Positions 41,608 to 50,248 of a DNA stretch of 64,000 nucleotides are shown here, in pieces. The first letter of the stretch is position 1, and the number at the start of each line of letters is the position of its first letter. The stretch lies in NCBI GenBank assembly GCA_038229295.1, contig JBBROO010000011.1:1-64000 (forward strand). Direction: 5' to 3'. This DNA comes from JAJPGZ01 sp038229295 (GTDB taxonomy: Bacteria > Verrucomicrobiota > Verrucomicrobiia > Chthoniobacterales > UBA10450). Below the pieces are notes generated by a model. The model was not told where the DNA came from. It saw nothing but the letters and a program-made list of their open reading frames with translations, and did not search any database. The position numbers and the translations under genes were made by a program.

Positions 41608-41741
41608 GCAAGATCGACAATCACTCGAGGCGCGAGCTTGGAAATCGCGGATTTGTTCACAAAAACCTGTGAACAAATTCCGCTGAGGAGCTCGATTTAT
41701 TCACAAGTTATTCAGTAGGCCAGCCAGCTCCCCCGGAGAAA

Positions 41742-42860
41742 TTAAGATTTTGCCTCGCGTGACCTGCGTTTTCGCATCTTCGGAGGCATCAGTTCGGGGC
41801 GTGGCGCCTTCTTTCGGCTCGCGAGGTAGGTCCGGCGGGCATCTTTAAGTGAAAGGCCGTCGATAAAGAAGACCGTGGCCGCCCGACCCATGGCATACGT
41901 GCCCGCGCCGGCGACCATCCCGGAGACCAGGTTTCCCCAGCCTGGAAAAAACTTGAGGATCGCGCGCGTACCTTCGCGTAAAAGCATTCCCGCGCCGAGA
42001 TTCGCTCCGAGCGCACCGACAAACTCCGTGGCCGCGCGCAGACTTCGCTCACGCCCACTCACGTACATGATGCCCGACACCATTACTAACTGCAGCGTCG
42101 CCAGGATCGGCATGTCGGCGAGCGGAATCGGTTGCGCGCCGATCGCAGTACAAATCGCCGCGGTCGATTTTACCAACACTTGCGCGATTTGATGTTGGGC
42201 GTCTTTGTCGCGTGAAAAGCGAATCATTTCGATCCGCGCTTCGTTCGGGACGTCTCGCGCTAAGATCGACATCAACCGCTTCGTTGCCTCTACGGAAGCG
42301 TCGCCCGGAAGAAAACTGAGAACGTCGAGACCTTCCATATCCAACGCCGTCCGGATACGCTCGGCGCAATCCGTCGCCGCCTTTCGCTTCGGCGACGGGA
42401 ATGCGAGCGCGATGATTTTTGCTCTCGCCGCAATTTGCGCGGCGTCGTGCAGATTGTTCATGTCGATCTTGCGCGGACCGCGCGCGCCTTCGCAGTCGTC
42501 CAGGAAAAAAATTATATCGGCCGGCTGGCGCTCCAATTCTTCTTTGATCTGCGCCGCATTAGCCGCGTCCGCACCGCGCGCATCCAGGATCGACATCGTG
42601 CCGCGCTCGGGAAGATCGAGATCTTTCCAATGATAAATCTCGAATGGTTGCACTGCGGCGATCCCAAAAACCTGCTCGACCAGTTCGGGCATCGTCATTT
42701 TCTCCGAGCCGGTGAAAACGAAACGCGGCGGGCGTTGTTGCAAAAACAATTCCTTCAGCGGCGTCAGCTCGCTCAGGATCGGCTTCTGAATAGTCGCGGG
42801 AAGCTTGCCGACGAGACTTTCGAGTCGCTCGACGACGTGGAGGAGTAACGATTGGTTCAT
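41742..42860 (-). CDS. GTPase-like protein with DUF697 (YcjF-like) C-terminal domain
   Basis: 372 residues from ATG 42860 (MNQSLLLHVVERL). The first part is arranged like a small GTPase domain (RFVFTGSEKMTMPELVEQVFG; later IIFFLDDCEGARGP and AKIIALAFPSPKRKA), but the P-loop GxxxxGKS is missing, so nucleotide binding is doubtful. The C-terminal region ICTAIGAQPIPLADMPILATLQLVMVSGIMYVSGRE and LREGTRAILKFFPGWGNLVSGMVAGAGTYAMGRAATVFFIDG is a DUF697 membrane-associated domain. It is divergent from transketolase. Role unknown, possibly envelope-related. Confidence 0.72.
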   Translation of the reverse strand: MNQSLLLHVVERLESLVGKLPATIQKPILSELTPLKELFLQQRPPRFVFTGSEKMTMPELVEQVFGIAAVQPFEIYHWKDLDLPERGTMSILDARGADAANAAQIKEELERQPADIIFFLDDCEGARGPRKIDMNNLHDAAQIAARAKIIALAFPSPKRKAATDCAERIRTALDMEGLDVLSFLPGDASVEATKRLMSILARDVPNEARIEMIRFSRDKDAQHQIAQVLVKSTAAICTAIGAQPIPLADMPILATLQLVMVSGIMYVSGRERSLRAATEFVGALGANLGAGMLLREGTRAILKFFPGWGNLVSGMVAGAGTYAMGRAATVFFIDGLSLKDARRTYLASRKKAPRPELMPPKMRKRRSREAKS

Positions 42861-42931
42861 GGTTGCCCGCAGCGGCAACATACCAATTGTCGATCTTGCG
42901 GGAAAGGACGAGCGCAAAATTCCTGAAATCG

Positions 42932-42961
42932 TTTCCATTCCGGCAAGGCTCCGGGTATAAA
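42932..42961 (+). promoter_or_regulatory. candidate promoter of transketolase, probably leaderless
   Basis: TATAAA at 42956-42961 lies 6 bases before ATG 42968, with a partial -35 TTTCCA at 42932-42937 (18-base spacing). The predicted start falls on the initiation codon. Confidence 0.5.
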
Positions 42962-42967
42962 ACGCAG

Positions 42968-44953
42968 ATGGGTTTGAACATCGACATTCTCTCGCGTGCC
43001 GCGGACGAGGCGCGCGGTCTTTGCATGGACGCCGTGCAAGCTTCTCAGTCCGGCCATCTCGGGCTTCCGCTCGGCTGCGCCGAAATGGGCGCGGTGCTTT
43101 ACGGCTACGCGCTCAAATATAATCCAGATGAGCCGCGCTGGATCGGTCGCGATTATTTCGTTCTCTCGGCCGGGCACGGCAGCATGTTCCTTTACGCCTG
43201 GCTGCACATGAGCGGCTACGATTTGCCCATGTCGGAGATAAAACGCTTCCGGCAATTGCATTCGAAAACGCCGGGGCATCCGGAATTTTTCGAAACGCCG
43301 GGTGTGGAATGCACGACCGGCCCGTTAGGCCAGGGCGTCGGCAACGCCGTCGGCATTGCCGTGGCGATGAAAATGGCAGCGGCGCGATTTAACACGAGCG
43401 AGCACCGGATTTTCGATCAACACGCGATCTGTCTCGCGGGTGACGGTTGTTTGCAGGAGGGCGTATCGGCCGAAGCGAGCGCGTTCGCCGGACATTTCGG
43501 CCTCGATAATTTGATTCTGATTTACGATTCCAATGCCGTCACGCTCGATGCGCCGGCGAAAGCGACACAAAGCGAAGACACCGCGGCGCGATTCAAAGCC
43601 TACGGATTTGATGTCCAGGAAATCAACGGCCAGGACATGCAGCAATTTCTCGACGCGTTCAACAACGCGAAGGAGAACGATAATGGAAAACCGAAATTCA
43701 TTGTCGCGCACACGTTGATCGGGAAGGGGATTCCGGAAGTCGAAGGAACTTTCAAAGCGCACGGCGAAGCGGGCGCGAAGTTTGTCGATGCGGCGCGCAA
43801 AGGGCTTGCGTTGCCGGAGGAGCATTATTTTGTTTCGAAGGAGACGTACGATTATTTCGCGGAGCACAAAAAGAAATTGCTCGCGGATTACGAGCGCTGG
43901 GAAAAATCTTATAACGATTGGCGCACGAAAAACGCGGAGAAGGCGAAGCAGCTCGACGCGGCGATCGATCGAAAGGTAGGTGTCGATCTTGCGGCGACAA
44001 TTCCGGAGTTTCCGAAAGACGCGAAGTTGGCCACGCGCAAGGCCGGCAGTGAAGCGCTCCAGTCGCTCGCGCAAGCGATGCCGTTTCTGACCAGCGGCAG
44101 CGCCGACCTTCATGGATCGACATTGAATTACATCAAGGACGGCGGCGATTTCACGAGGGAAACGCCGGCCGGCCGCAATATCCATTTCGGCATTCGCGAA
44201 CACGGCATGTGCGCGATCATGAATGGGATTTCGTATCACCAGATTTTCCGCGCGTCGGGCGCGACGTTTCTTGTTTTCGCGGATTACTGCCGCGCGTCCA
44301 TTCGGCTCGCTGCGCTCTCGAAATTACCGAATATTTACATTTTCACGCACGACTCGATCGGTGTCGGCGAAGATGGGCCAACGCATGAGCCGGTCGAAAC
44401 AGTGAGCGGCTTGCGCGTCATTCCTCAGCTCGATGTAATTCGTCCGGCTGATCCCGAAGAAACCGCCGGCGCTTTTGCGGCCGCGGCGCAACGCATCGAC
44501 GGCCCGACGTTGCTCGCGCTGACTCGGCAGGTCGTGCCGATGTTAAACGATGTCGATCTTCGCGCGCGTCGCGAAGGAGTCGCGCGCGGCGGCTACATCG
44601 CGATCAAAGAAAAAGGGAAACTCGAAATGATTTTGCTGTCGTGCGGGAGTGAATTGCAGCACGCGGTCGCGGCCGCGAAGGAACTTGGCGACGGTGTCCG
44701 TGTGGTTTCGATGCCGTGCTTCGAACGTTTCAATCGCGAATCAGAAAAATATCGCGAAGAAGTTTTGCCGAAGTCATGTCGCAAGCGCGTGGCGATCGAA
44801 GCGGGTGTGACCGATCTCTGGTACCAATACGTCGGGCTCGACGGAAAAGTGATCGGGCTGCATCGATTCGGATTAAGCGGGCCGGGCGCGGAAGTGATGA
44901 AAGAGTTCGGCATCGACGCCAAGCACGTCGTCGACGCGGCGAAGGCGTTGTAA
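42968..44953 (+). CDS. tkt: transketolase
   Basis: 661 residues, normal length. It moves two-carbon units between pentose-phosphate sugars using thiamine diphosphate. Landmarks: SGHLGLPLGCAEM, SAGHGSMFLYAWLH, TTGPLGQGVGNAVG, the ThDP/Mg motif CLAGDGCLQEGVSAEA ... YDSN, then HFGIREHGMCAIMNG and FADYCRASIRLAALS in the pyrimidine domain and HDSIGVGEDGPTHEP. ATG 42968 was chosen because upstream codons do not match the family. Four iterated motif-type sites occur within or just after it, and the stop TAA begins one (44951). Confidence 0.97.
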   Translation: MGLNIDILSRAADEARGLCMDAVQASQSGHLGLPLGCAEMGAVLYGYALKYNPDEPRWIGRDYFVLSAGHGSMFLYAWLHMSGYDLPMSEIKRFRQLHSKTPGHPEFFETPGVECTTGPLGQGVGNAVGIAVAMKMAAARFNTSEHRIFDQHAICLAGDGCLQEGVSAEASAFAGHFGLDNLILIYDSNAVTLDAPAKATQSEDTAARFKAYGFDVQEINGQDMQQFLDAFNNAKENDNGKPKFIVAHTLIGKGIPEVEGTFKAHGEAGAKFVDAARKGLALPEEHYFVSKETYDYFAEHKKKLLADYERWEKSYNDWRTKNAEKAKQLDAAIDRKVGVDLAATIPEFPKDAKLATRKAGSEALQSLAQAMPFLTSGSADLHGSTLNYIKDGGDFTRETPAGRNIHFGIREHGMCAIMNGISYHQIFRASGATFLVFADYCRASIRLAALSKLPNIYIFTHDSIGVGEDGPTHEPVETVSGLRVIPQLDVIRPADPEETAGAFAAAAQRIDGPTLLALTRQVVPMLNDVDLRARREGVARGGYIAIKEKGKLEMILLSCGSELQHAVAAAKELGDGVRVVSMPCFERFNRESEKYREEVLPKSCRKRVAIEAGVTDLWYQYVGLDGKVIGLHRFGLSGPGAEVMKEFGIDAKHVVDAAKAL

Positions 44954-44993
44954 GATCGACATCTTCTGACGCCAGGGACGGCGGCAGCTACAA

Positions 44994-46499
44994 CTAGAAG
45001 CTTTCTTCGGGCTCGGCGACGTTGCGCGCGCGCGTTTCGAACCGCGTGAACTCGCTCAAGAAGATGAGGGGAATGTCGCCGGTTGGTCCGTTGCGCTGTT
45101 TTGAAATGATGAGGTCGGCGTTGCCGGCGGCTTCTTCTCTCTCTTCCTCGGTGTCGGCGTAATACGCTTCGCGCACGAGAAGCCCGACCAGATCGGCATC
45201 CTGTTCGATGCTGCCGGATTCGCGCAGATCGCTGAGGCGGGGGCGTCCTTTGCTGTCGCCGGTGCGGTTCTCGGGATTTCGATTCAACTGCGCGACGACG
45301 ATGATGGGAATGTTCAGTTCTTTCGCGAGTCCTTTGAGGCCGGCGGAAATTTCCGAGATTTCGATCTGGCGATTGTCCTGGCCGCGGCGAGATGTCGATC
45401 TAAGCAGTTGCAGGTAATCCACCACGATCAACCGAATATCGTGCTGCGCTTTCATGCGCCGCGCTTTCGCGCGCAATTCCAGAATCGTTAGGCCAGCATT
45501 GTCATCGATGAACATTTTCGCTTCGGCCAATTTCGACGCTGAAGAGGTCAGGCTGGAGAATTCGCGTTCGCCCAAAAATCCGTCGCGAACTTTTTTCAAA
45601 TTCACCCGCGCGCGCGAACAGAGAAGACGCTGCACGAGTTGCTGACTGCTCATTTCCAAGCTGAAAACGGCGACCGGCAGCTTTTCGTTGATGGCGACGT
45701 GCTCCGCGATGTTCATGGCGAAGGCGGTTTTACCCATGCTTGGCCGCGCCGCGATGACGATCATTTCCGCCGGATGCAATCCGCTGGTCATGCGATCGAA
45801 CTCGACGAAGCCGGTGGAGATGCCGGTGATGCCGCCTTTGTGTTCGTAAAGTTTCTCGATCGTCTCGATCGCTTCCATGACCTGGTCCTTCATCGAGACG
45901 AGCTGGCCTTTGAAGCGATCTTCGCCGACCGCGAAAATCTTCTGCTCTACTTCATCGAGGAGATTATTGACCTCGTCCTGCTCCTCATAAGCGCGGCGCA
46001 CGCTCTCGGTCGACGCTTCGATGATTCGGCGAAGGATGTATTTGTCGCGGACAATGTCGAGGTAATAGCCGGCATTCGCTGCGGTGGGCACAAATGTGTA
46101 AAGACTTGTGACAAAGGAAGCGCCGCCGAGCGCTTCGAGCAGGTTCCGATCGCGCAACACCTGCGTGAAGGTGATCAGGTCAATGGCCTGGCCAGCGTTC
46201 CAAAGCTCGACCAAAATCGTGTAAACGGTTTGGTGCGCGGGAATGTAGAAATATACTTCGTTAATCCGCTCGACGCATTCGGCGATAACATCGCGCGGTG
46301 AAAGCAGCATTGAGCCGAGCACACCTTGCTCCGCTTCGACGCTGTGCGGCGGCGAACGGTGAACATCCTGCGAAGAACCTGTGGGCGAAGTGGGAAAAAC
46401 TTTTCCGCCATTCCCTGCGGCCGAACCTCGGCCAGCGCCATTTCCCGCTGTCTTACGAGGCTTCTCACCCGTCCACGAGGACGCTGGTTGAGTCGCCAT
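44994..46499 (-). CDS. dnaB: replicative DNA helicase DnaB
   Basis: 501 residues. A ~30-residue Gly/Ser-rich extension precedes the N-terminal domain (SVEAEQGVLGSMLLSPRD), and the RecA-type motor domain shows Walker A AARPSMGKTAFAMNIA (about residue 250), IRLIVVDYLQLL (Walker B) and RESGSIEQDADLV. It is the hexameric helicase of the replication fork. rplI ends 3 bp upstream, the conserved rplI-dnaB neighbourhood, so both are transcribed from the rplI promoter at 47098-47125. Confidence 0.97.
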   Translation of the reverse strand: MATQPASSWTGEKPRKTAGNGAGRGSAAGNGGKVFPTSPTGSSQDVHRSPPHSVEAEQGVLGSMLLSPRDVIAECVERINEVYFYIPAHQTVYTILVELWNAGQAIDLITFTQVLRDRNLLEALGGASFVTSLYTFVPTAANAGYYLDIVRDKYILRRIIEASTESVRRAYEEQDEVNNLLDEVEQKIFAVGEDRFKGQLVSMKDQVMEAIETIEKLYEHKGGITGISTGFVEFDRMTSGLHPAEMIVIAARPSMGKTAFAMNIAEHVAINEKLPVAVFSLEMSSQQLVQRLLCSRARVNLKKVRDGFLGEREFSSLTSSASKLAEAKMFIDDNAGLTILELRAKARRMKAQHDIRLIVVDYLQLLRSTSRRGQDNRQIEISEISAGLKGLAKELNIPIIVVAQLNRNPENRTGDSKGRPRLSDLRESGSIEQDADLVGLLVREAYYADTEEEREEAAGNADLIISKQRNGPTGDIPLIFLSEFTRFETRARNVAEPEESF

Positions 46500-46502
46500 T
46501 GC

Positions 46503-47045
46503 TTAGGATTCTTTTTTTCTTCGGAAAAGTGATCGGTGTTTTTTCTCAGGCTCTTCGTCCGTCTCCGCGGCCACTTCCGCCTTCGGCACGTCCGTCGATT
46601 TAACCTGAAAAGTAAATTGCGCGGTCACGTCATGATGCAACTTGATCGCGACTTCATGTTCGCCCGTCGTCTTGATCGGATGATCGAGCACAATCTTATG
46701 TCGATCTAATTCCACGCCGAGTTCGTTCTTGATCCGGTTCATGATGTCTTGCGCGGTAATGGAACCAAACGCTTTGCCCGTCTCGCCGGTTTCGAGCGTA
46801 AAGATCAAGCGAGCCTTGCTAATCCGGCGGGCCAATTCCTCCGCTTCATTCATCTCGCGCGCTTCGCGTTCGGCGCGTTTCTTCTTCAAATTATCGAGCT
46901 GACGCATGCTCGCCGGCGTCACTTCATAAGCTTTGCCATGCGGCAAAAGAAAATTGCGCGCGTAGCCGCGGCGCACTTTGACCACGTCGGCTTCCGCGCC
47001 GAGGCCGGGCACGTTTTCGGTCAGAATAATTTCAGTCGAGGGCAT
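46503..47045 (-). CDS. rplI: 50S ribosomal protein L9
   Basis: 180 residues from ATG 47045 (MPSTEIILTENVPGLGAEADVVKVRRGYARNFLLP), the usual L9 start; the reading frame is open further upstream but without homology. L9 bridges the base of the L1 stalk. The C-terminal domain is followed by an extra ~25-residue tail (AEVAAETDEEPEKKHRSLFRRKKES) that is acidic then strongly basic. rpsF and ssb, often upstream of rplI, are not present here. Translationally close to dnaB. Confidence 0.96.
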   Translation of the reverse strand: MPSTEIILTENVPGLGAEADVVKVRRGYARNFLLPHGKAYEVTPASMRQLDNLKKKRAEREAREMNEAEELARRISKARLIFTLETGETGKAFGSITAQDIMNRIKNELGVELDRHKIVLDHPIKTTGEHEVAIKLHHDVTAQFTFQVKSTDVPKAEVAAETDEEPEKKHRSLFRRKKES

Positions 47046-47097
47046 GATTGATAAAGTTTTCCGCGCAAAAATTTCGGCGAAGCGGCGCGGGGGCACG

Positions 47098-47125
47098 AGT
47101 ATAGAAGCGACGCCAATACTGTCAA
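47098..47125 (-). promoter_or_regulatory. sigma-70 promoter for rplI-dnaB
   Basis: Reading the minus strand, TTGACA (47125-47120), 16 bases, TATACT (47103-47098). Both hexamers are consensus or one base off. It leaves a leader of about 45 bases before the rplI ATG, in contrast with the leaderless promoters elsewhere in the window. Confidence 0.75.
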
Positions 47126-47321
47126 GTGGACTGCTAGCGTTTGGATGATGATTCGGAGAAACCACGGCGGTGCCTCTCCATTTTGTTTTTATTGCTCGCG
47201 CAGAACAAATTGGAGATTGCCATCGCCTGGTCATTTTCAGAGCCTCTGGCGTGATGAATCGCAAACAGAATCGTTGCCATACCGCTGGCCTGCCTGTCGA
47301 TCGTCCCTAACGAACCCAGTG

Positions 47322-47744
47322 ATGAAAACTCTCCTGCTCATGCTCACGTGTGGCGCGATCCCTCTTTTCGCGGCCGAGCCGCCAGATCCCTGCGCGTTGC
47401 TCAGTTCCGCCCAACTAGAATCAACGTTCGGAAAATTGAAAGGCACGCCCAAACCGGGCGTCGGTGTGCAAAAAGAAAAAGAATGCCATTACGAAAATGC
47501 AGAAGGCAATTCGCTCGTCCTGCGGACTTATTCGGCGGAGCGTTGGGGAATGCAGAAAGGGATTAACAGTGAAAATAATCCAACGCCGCTGCTGGACTTG
47601 GGAAGTGAGGCGTTCATGGTCAAGAAGGGAACGGACAAGGAAATCTACATTCGCAAAGGCGATTGGATTCTGGAAATCGATGGCAGCGCCGATTCCGAAA
47701 AGATCAAGGCCGTCGCCACTCTCGCCGCGGCGCGAATGCCCTAA
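47322..47744 (+). CDS. small secreted protein, function unknown
   Basis: 140 residues from ATG 47322 with a signal peptide (MKTLLLMLTCGAIPLFA). The mature part has two cysteines (DPCALLSS and KECHYEN) and a compact fold with LVLRTYSAERWGMQKG and LGSEAFMVKKGTDKEIYIRKGDWILEIDG, faintly like DUF3558-type exported proteins (CALLSxxEL pattern). A periplasmic or lipid-free outer role is possible. A CCTAACG copy lies just upstream (47307) and another at the stop codon. Confidence 0.6.
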   Translation: MKTLLLMLTCGAIPLFAAEPPDPCALLSSAQLESTFGKLKGTPKPGVGVQKEKECHYENAEGNSLVLRTYSAERWGMQKGINSENNPTPLLDLGSEAFMVKKGTDKEIYIRKGDWILEIDGSADSEKIKAVATLAAARMP

Positions 47745-47770
47745 CGACATCCCGCGCGTCAACTTTTTTC

Positions 47771-48592
47771 ATGAAACGCAAAATCCTTTGCTGTTTTTTT
47801 TCCGCGGTAATTTTCTCCATTGGCGGATCGGCCGCACCGACACCCTCGCCGTCCGCCACTTCCACGCCGAAGCCGAAGTCCAAGCCTACTCCTACTGCCA
47901 CTCCCAAACCGGTCGCTCGGCCGCCGTTGTTTTCGTGGACCGCGCCAGACAAAGCAAACAAATCGAAACCGACGCCATCAAAGTCGCCTGCAAAAACAAC
48001 AGCCAAGACTTCGCCCACCCCATCGCCCGCTAAGATCGACAAGAAGACAACGAAAGATCACGCGACACCCACGCCATCGCCATCTGCGAAACCTGAGAAA
48101 GAAAAATCGAGTCCCAGTCCGAGCGCAACGATCACTCCAACGTCTTCACCATCGCCCTCTCCCGAAACCGACTCACATCAAACAGAAGCCTCCCCGTCGC
48201 CCTCCGAACAGAAATCGATCGCGCCTAGCCGCTCCGTTGAAATTATCCTGACTAAATTCGAGCCGATGCAGGGATCGCCCGGCGAAGCGAACTATCGCAA
48301 CGCGCGCCTCTCGTATCGAATCACCGCCGGCAGCACTAAACTGAATTTCCCGGCCATTAATTTTTCCGTCGAATCCGGTTCGCAAAAATTTTTGGAAAGA
48401 CATTTCACGCCACCTCCTGGGACTGATGCCCTGGAACCGGGCCAGAGCGTCGAGCGCACGATATCGCTTGATCCGGCGCCTGCCGCCGACGCGGCGGCTC
48501 ACGCCAAGATCGACAAGGTGAAATTCACCTGGTCAATCGACGCGCAGTCGAGTGGTGCGGTTGAGATGCCGCTGAACAAATCGTGGCCCTAA
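47771..48592 (+). CDS. secreted protein with Pro/Ser/Thr-rich linker
   Basis: 273 residues from ATG 47771 with a signal peptide (MKRKILCCFFSAVIFSIGGSA; the double Cys lies inside the hydrophobic segment rather than at a lipobox). Residues ~22-150 are almost only Pro, Ser, Thr and Lys, in the style of other exported proteins in this window (see the NlpC gene). The C-terminal ~120 residues (VEIILTKFEPMQGSPGEANYRNARLSYRITAG) form a small beta-rich domain that I do not recognise. The iterated motif occurs twice, encoding AKIDK. Confidence 0.6.
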   Translation: MKRKILCCFFSAVIFSIGGSAAPTPSPSATSTPKPKSKPTPTATPKPVARPPLFSWTAPDKANKSKPTPSKSPAKTTAKTSPTPSPAKIDKKTTKDHATPTPSPSAKPEKEKSSPSPSATITPTSSPSPSPETDSHQTEASPSPSEQKSIAPSRSVEIILTKFEPMQGSPGEANYRNARLSYRITAGSTKLNFPAINFSVESGSQKFLERHFTPPPGTDALEPGQSVERTISLDPAPAADAAAHAKIDKVKFTWSIDAQSSGAVEMPLNKSWP

Positions 48593-48602
48593 CGAGCGCG
48601 AC

Positions 48603-49154
48603 TCAGACCATCCCCAGCTTCATCCGTCCTGCTTCGCTGATCATGTTCTGATTCCATGGCGGGTCCCAGACCAGCTGCACATCCGCTTCGTCGATCCCAT
48701 CGATCGATAAAATCTTGCTCTGCGCATCATGCGCAATCGCCGGCCCCATTCCGCAACCCGGCGCCGTCAAAGTCATTTTCACTTCCACTTTTTTTCCGCC
48801 TTCCGGCTTGTCGATCAAGCGACAGTCATAAACCAACCCAAGATCGACAATGTTAACCGGGATTTCCGGATCGAAACATTGCTTCAACTGGTTCCAGACC
48901 GCTTCCTGCGAAACCTCGCCATTGCTCGTCGCAGATTTTTCCGTCGGCGTCGTTTGCGGTTTTTCCAAACCAAGCGCGTCCAAATCCTTTTCCGCCACTC
49001 GCGAGAGACCGTGCGGCGTCGCAATTGTGTAACTTCCACCCAGCGTCTGTGTGACCACGCCCTTCGTGCCCGCCGCTATGGTGAATTTCTGTCCGCTGGG
49101 AATTTGGATCGCTTCCACATCGCGGCTCAAAGTGAATTCAGTGTTCTCGTGCAT
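48603..49154 (-). CDS. sufT: SufT-type Fe-S assembly protein (DUF59)
   Basis: 183 residues. A ~60-residue N-terminal part (IQIPSGQKFTIAAGTKGVVTQTLGGSYTI) is typical of SufT, followed after a linker by the DUF59/MIP18 domain: VWNQLKQCFDPEIPVNIVDLGLVYDCRL ... VKMTLTAPGCGMGPAIAHDAQSKI ... WDPPWNQNMISEAGRMKLGM. The TAPGCGM cysteine is conserved. SufT supports maturation of Fe-S proteins. It is the last of three overlapping genes with an IscU-like scaffold and a rhodanese-like protein. Linker residues include Thr/Ser repeats. Confidence 0.9.
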   Translation of the reverse strand: MHENTEFTLSRDVEAIQIPSGQKFTIAAGTKGVVTQTLGGSYTIATPHGLSRVAEKDLDALGLEKPQTTPTEKSATSNGEVSQEAVWNQLKQCFDPEIPVNIVDLGLVYDCRLIDKPEGGKKVEVKMTLTAPGCGMGPAIAHDAQSKILSIDGIDEADVQLVWDPPWNQNMISEAGRMKLGMV

Positions 49155-49614
49155 CGATTACTACCTTTAGTTTCTTTTTCTCTCCCGCAAACTGATCGAG
49201 CAAAGATGGCGATGTCGATCTTGTACTTGTCGATCTAACATCCCCGCCACTCAGCGCATTGCGCAACGCCCCCTCGACCAATTGCGCGCAATGAATTTTC
49301 ACTGGCGGCAGCGCTCCGAGTGGCGCCGCTAATTCTTCACCCGACATCGCGCCCGCTTCCGCCGCCGTTTTTCCCTTCAACATCTCCGTCGCCACACTCG
49401 CCACCGCGATCGCCGTCTGGCATCCGAAAGATTGAAACGTCGCGCAATCGATTATTTTGCGACCGTTCTCTTCCTTAAACTTGATCCACATGCGTAGCAT
49501 ATCGCCGCAGTCCGCGCTTCCGACTGTTCCGATCGCGTCCGCGTCCTTCATCTCGCCGAGGTTTTGCGGATTCTTGATCGCTTCTTCGATTTTCGTTTCG
49601 ATGTCGTCAGGCAT
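49138..49614 (-). CDS. IscU/NifU-like Fe-S scaffold protein
   Basis: 158 residues. The three scaffold cysteines are present: SADCGDMLRMWIKF, FQSFGCQTAIA and VKIHCAQLVEGAL, with the assisting Asp in ADCGD. It should build clusters for transfer to clients, together with SufT encoded just downstream (17-bp overlap). Near the C-terminus two tandem copies of the iterated motif (49213, 49228) add the stretch RSTSTRSTS that has no counterpart in ordinary IscU proteins. The cysteine desulfurase partner is not in this window. Confidence in the family is high. Confidence 0.88.
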   Translation of the reverse strand: MPDDIETKIEEAIKNPQNLGEMKDADAIGTVGSADCGDMLRMWIKFKEENGRKIIDCATFQSFGCQTAIAVASVATEMLKGKTAAEAGAMSGEELAAPLGALPPVKIHCAQLVEGALRNALSGGDVRSTSTRSTSPSLLDQFAGEKKKLKVVIDAREH

Positions 49615-50152
49615 TTTCTAAATGGTAGCGAGAAATGTTTGGATCGACATCGACACTCCAGGCATCGATCCCGCCGCGCAGACTTTTCACGTTTTCAAAT
49701 CCGTGTCCTTGAAAATACGCCGCCGCGTCCAGGCTGTGCGTCCCTTGATGATCGTAAATCACGACAAGATTTTCGCGCGCCATGGTCGCCATCAATTCCT
49801 GCGTAAACAAATGCGCATTGTCGATCTTGAGCGCTTCGAACTCCTCGCGCGTGCGGACATCGACCAGTTGAACCTTTTCGCCGCCGGCAATTCGATCCGC
49901 TAACTCACGCGGCTCGATCTGCATCGCGCGCTCCGCCGCATCGCTCGCAACGATATGTTCGATCACAAGATCGACATCGAGATTTTCGTTACGCGCGCAA
50001 ACGCCAGCCAGTGTCTCCTCCGGCGCAAATCCGCAGCTGCTGCAACCGCCAATATGGTACTTGCGAAACAACGCCCGTTGCGCGCCGGGAAATTGCACCA
50101 GCAATTCCCGCATCGTCACGTTCGGGTTGATGGATGTCGTCGCAGAAGTCAC
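49607..50152 (-). CDS. DUF1858/ScdA_N-like domain fused to a rhodanese-like domain lacking the catalytic Cys
   Basis: 181 residues from GTG 50152. The first ~60 residues, with FRKYHIGGCSSCGFAPEETL, resemble the small cysteine-pair domains found beside iron-sulfur or di-iron repair proteins. Residues ~75-175 are rhodanese-like (VQLVDVRTREEFEALKI; GFENVKSLRGGIDAW). The usual sulfur-carrying cysteine of the VVxYCxxGxRS loop is Asp here (VVIYDHQGTHS), so sulfurtransferase activity is not expected. It overlaps the IscU-like gene by 8 bp and may act as a docking or regulatory protein for cluster assembly. Confidence 0.75.
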   Translation of the reverse strand: MTSATTSINPNVTMRELLVQFPGAQRALFRKYHIGGCSSCGFAPEETLAGVCARNENLDVDLVIEHIVASDAAERAMQIEPRELADRIAGGEKVQLVDVRTREEFEALKIDNAHLFTQELMATMARENLVVIYDHQGTHSLDAAAYFQGHGFENVKSLRGGIDAWSVDVDPNISRYHLENA

Positions 50153-50160
50153 TGCTGAAT

Positions 50161-50190
50161 TGTAGCGGCGGTCTATGGCCGTCGCAAACT
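50161..50190. repeat. short palindromic repeat, TGTAGCGGCG family
   Basis: TGTAGCGGCGGTC-TAT-GGCCGTCGC forms a hairpin and is related to the element at 10411-10440. It lies directly beside the larger palindromic element at 50197. Confidence 0.55.
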
Positions 50191-50196
50191 ACGCAG

Positions 50197-50248
50197 TTGT
50201 AGGGCGTCTGTGTCAGACGCCGCGGCGTTTCACAGAAACGCCCTACAA
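50197..50248. repeat. palindromic two-hairpin element, copy 1 (downstream end of the oxoacid dehydrogenase operon)
   Basis: Ends TTGTAGGGCGT and ACGCCCTACAA are perfect 11-bp inverted repeats. Inside are a hairpin around GCGTCTGTGTCAGACGC and one around GCGTTTCACAGAAACGC. The terminal TTGTAG on the minus strand provides the last codon and the stop of the E2 gene. An inverted copy lies at 53553-53614. Confidence 0.88.

Noticed and set aside
40927..41718. Plus-strand open frame opposite rsmA
   Set aside because: Arg-rich antisense translation; rsmA motifs are intact.
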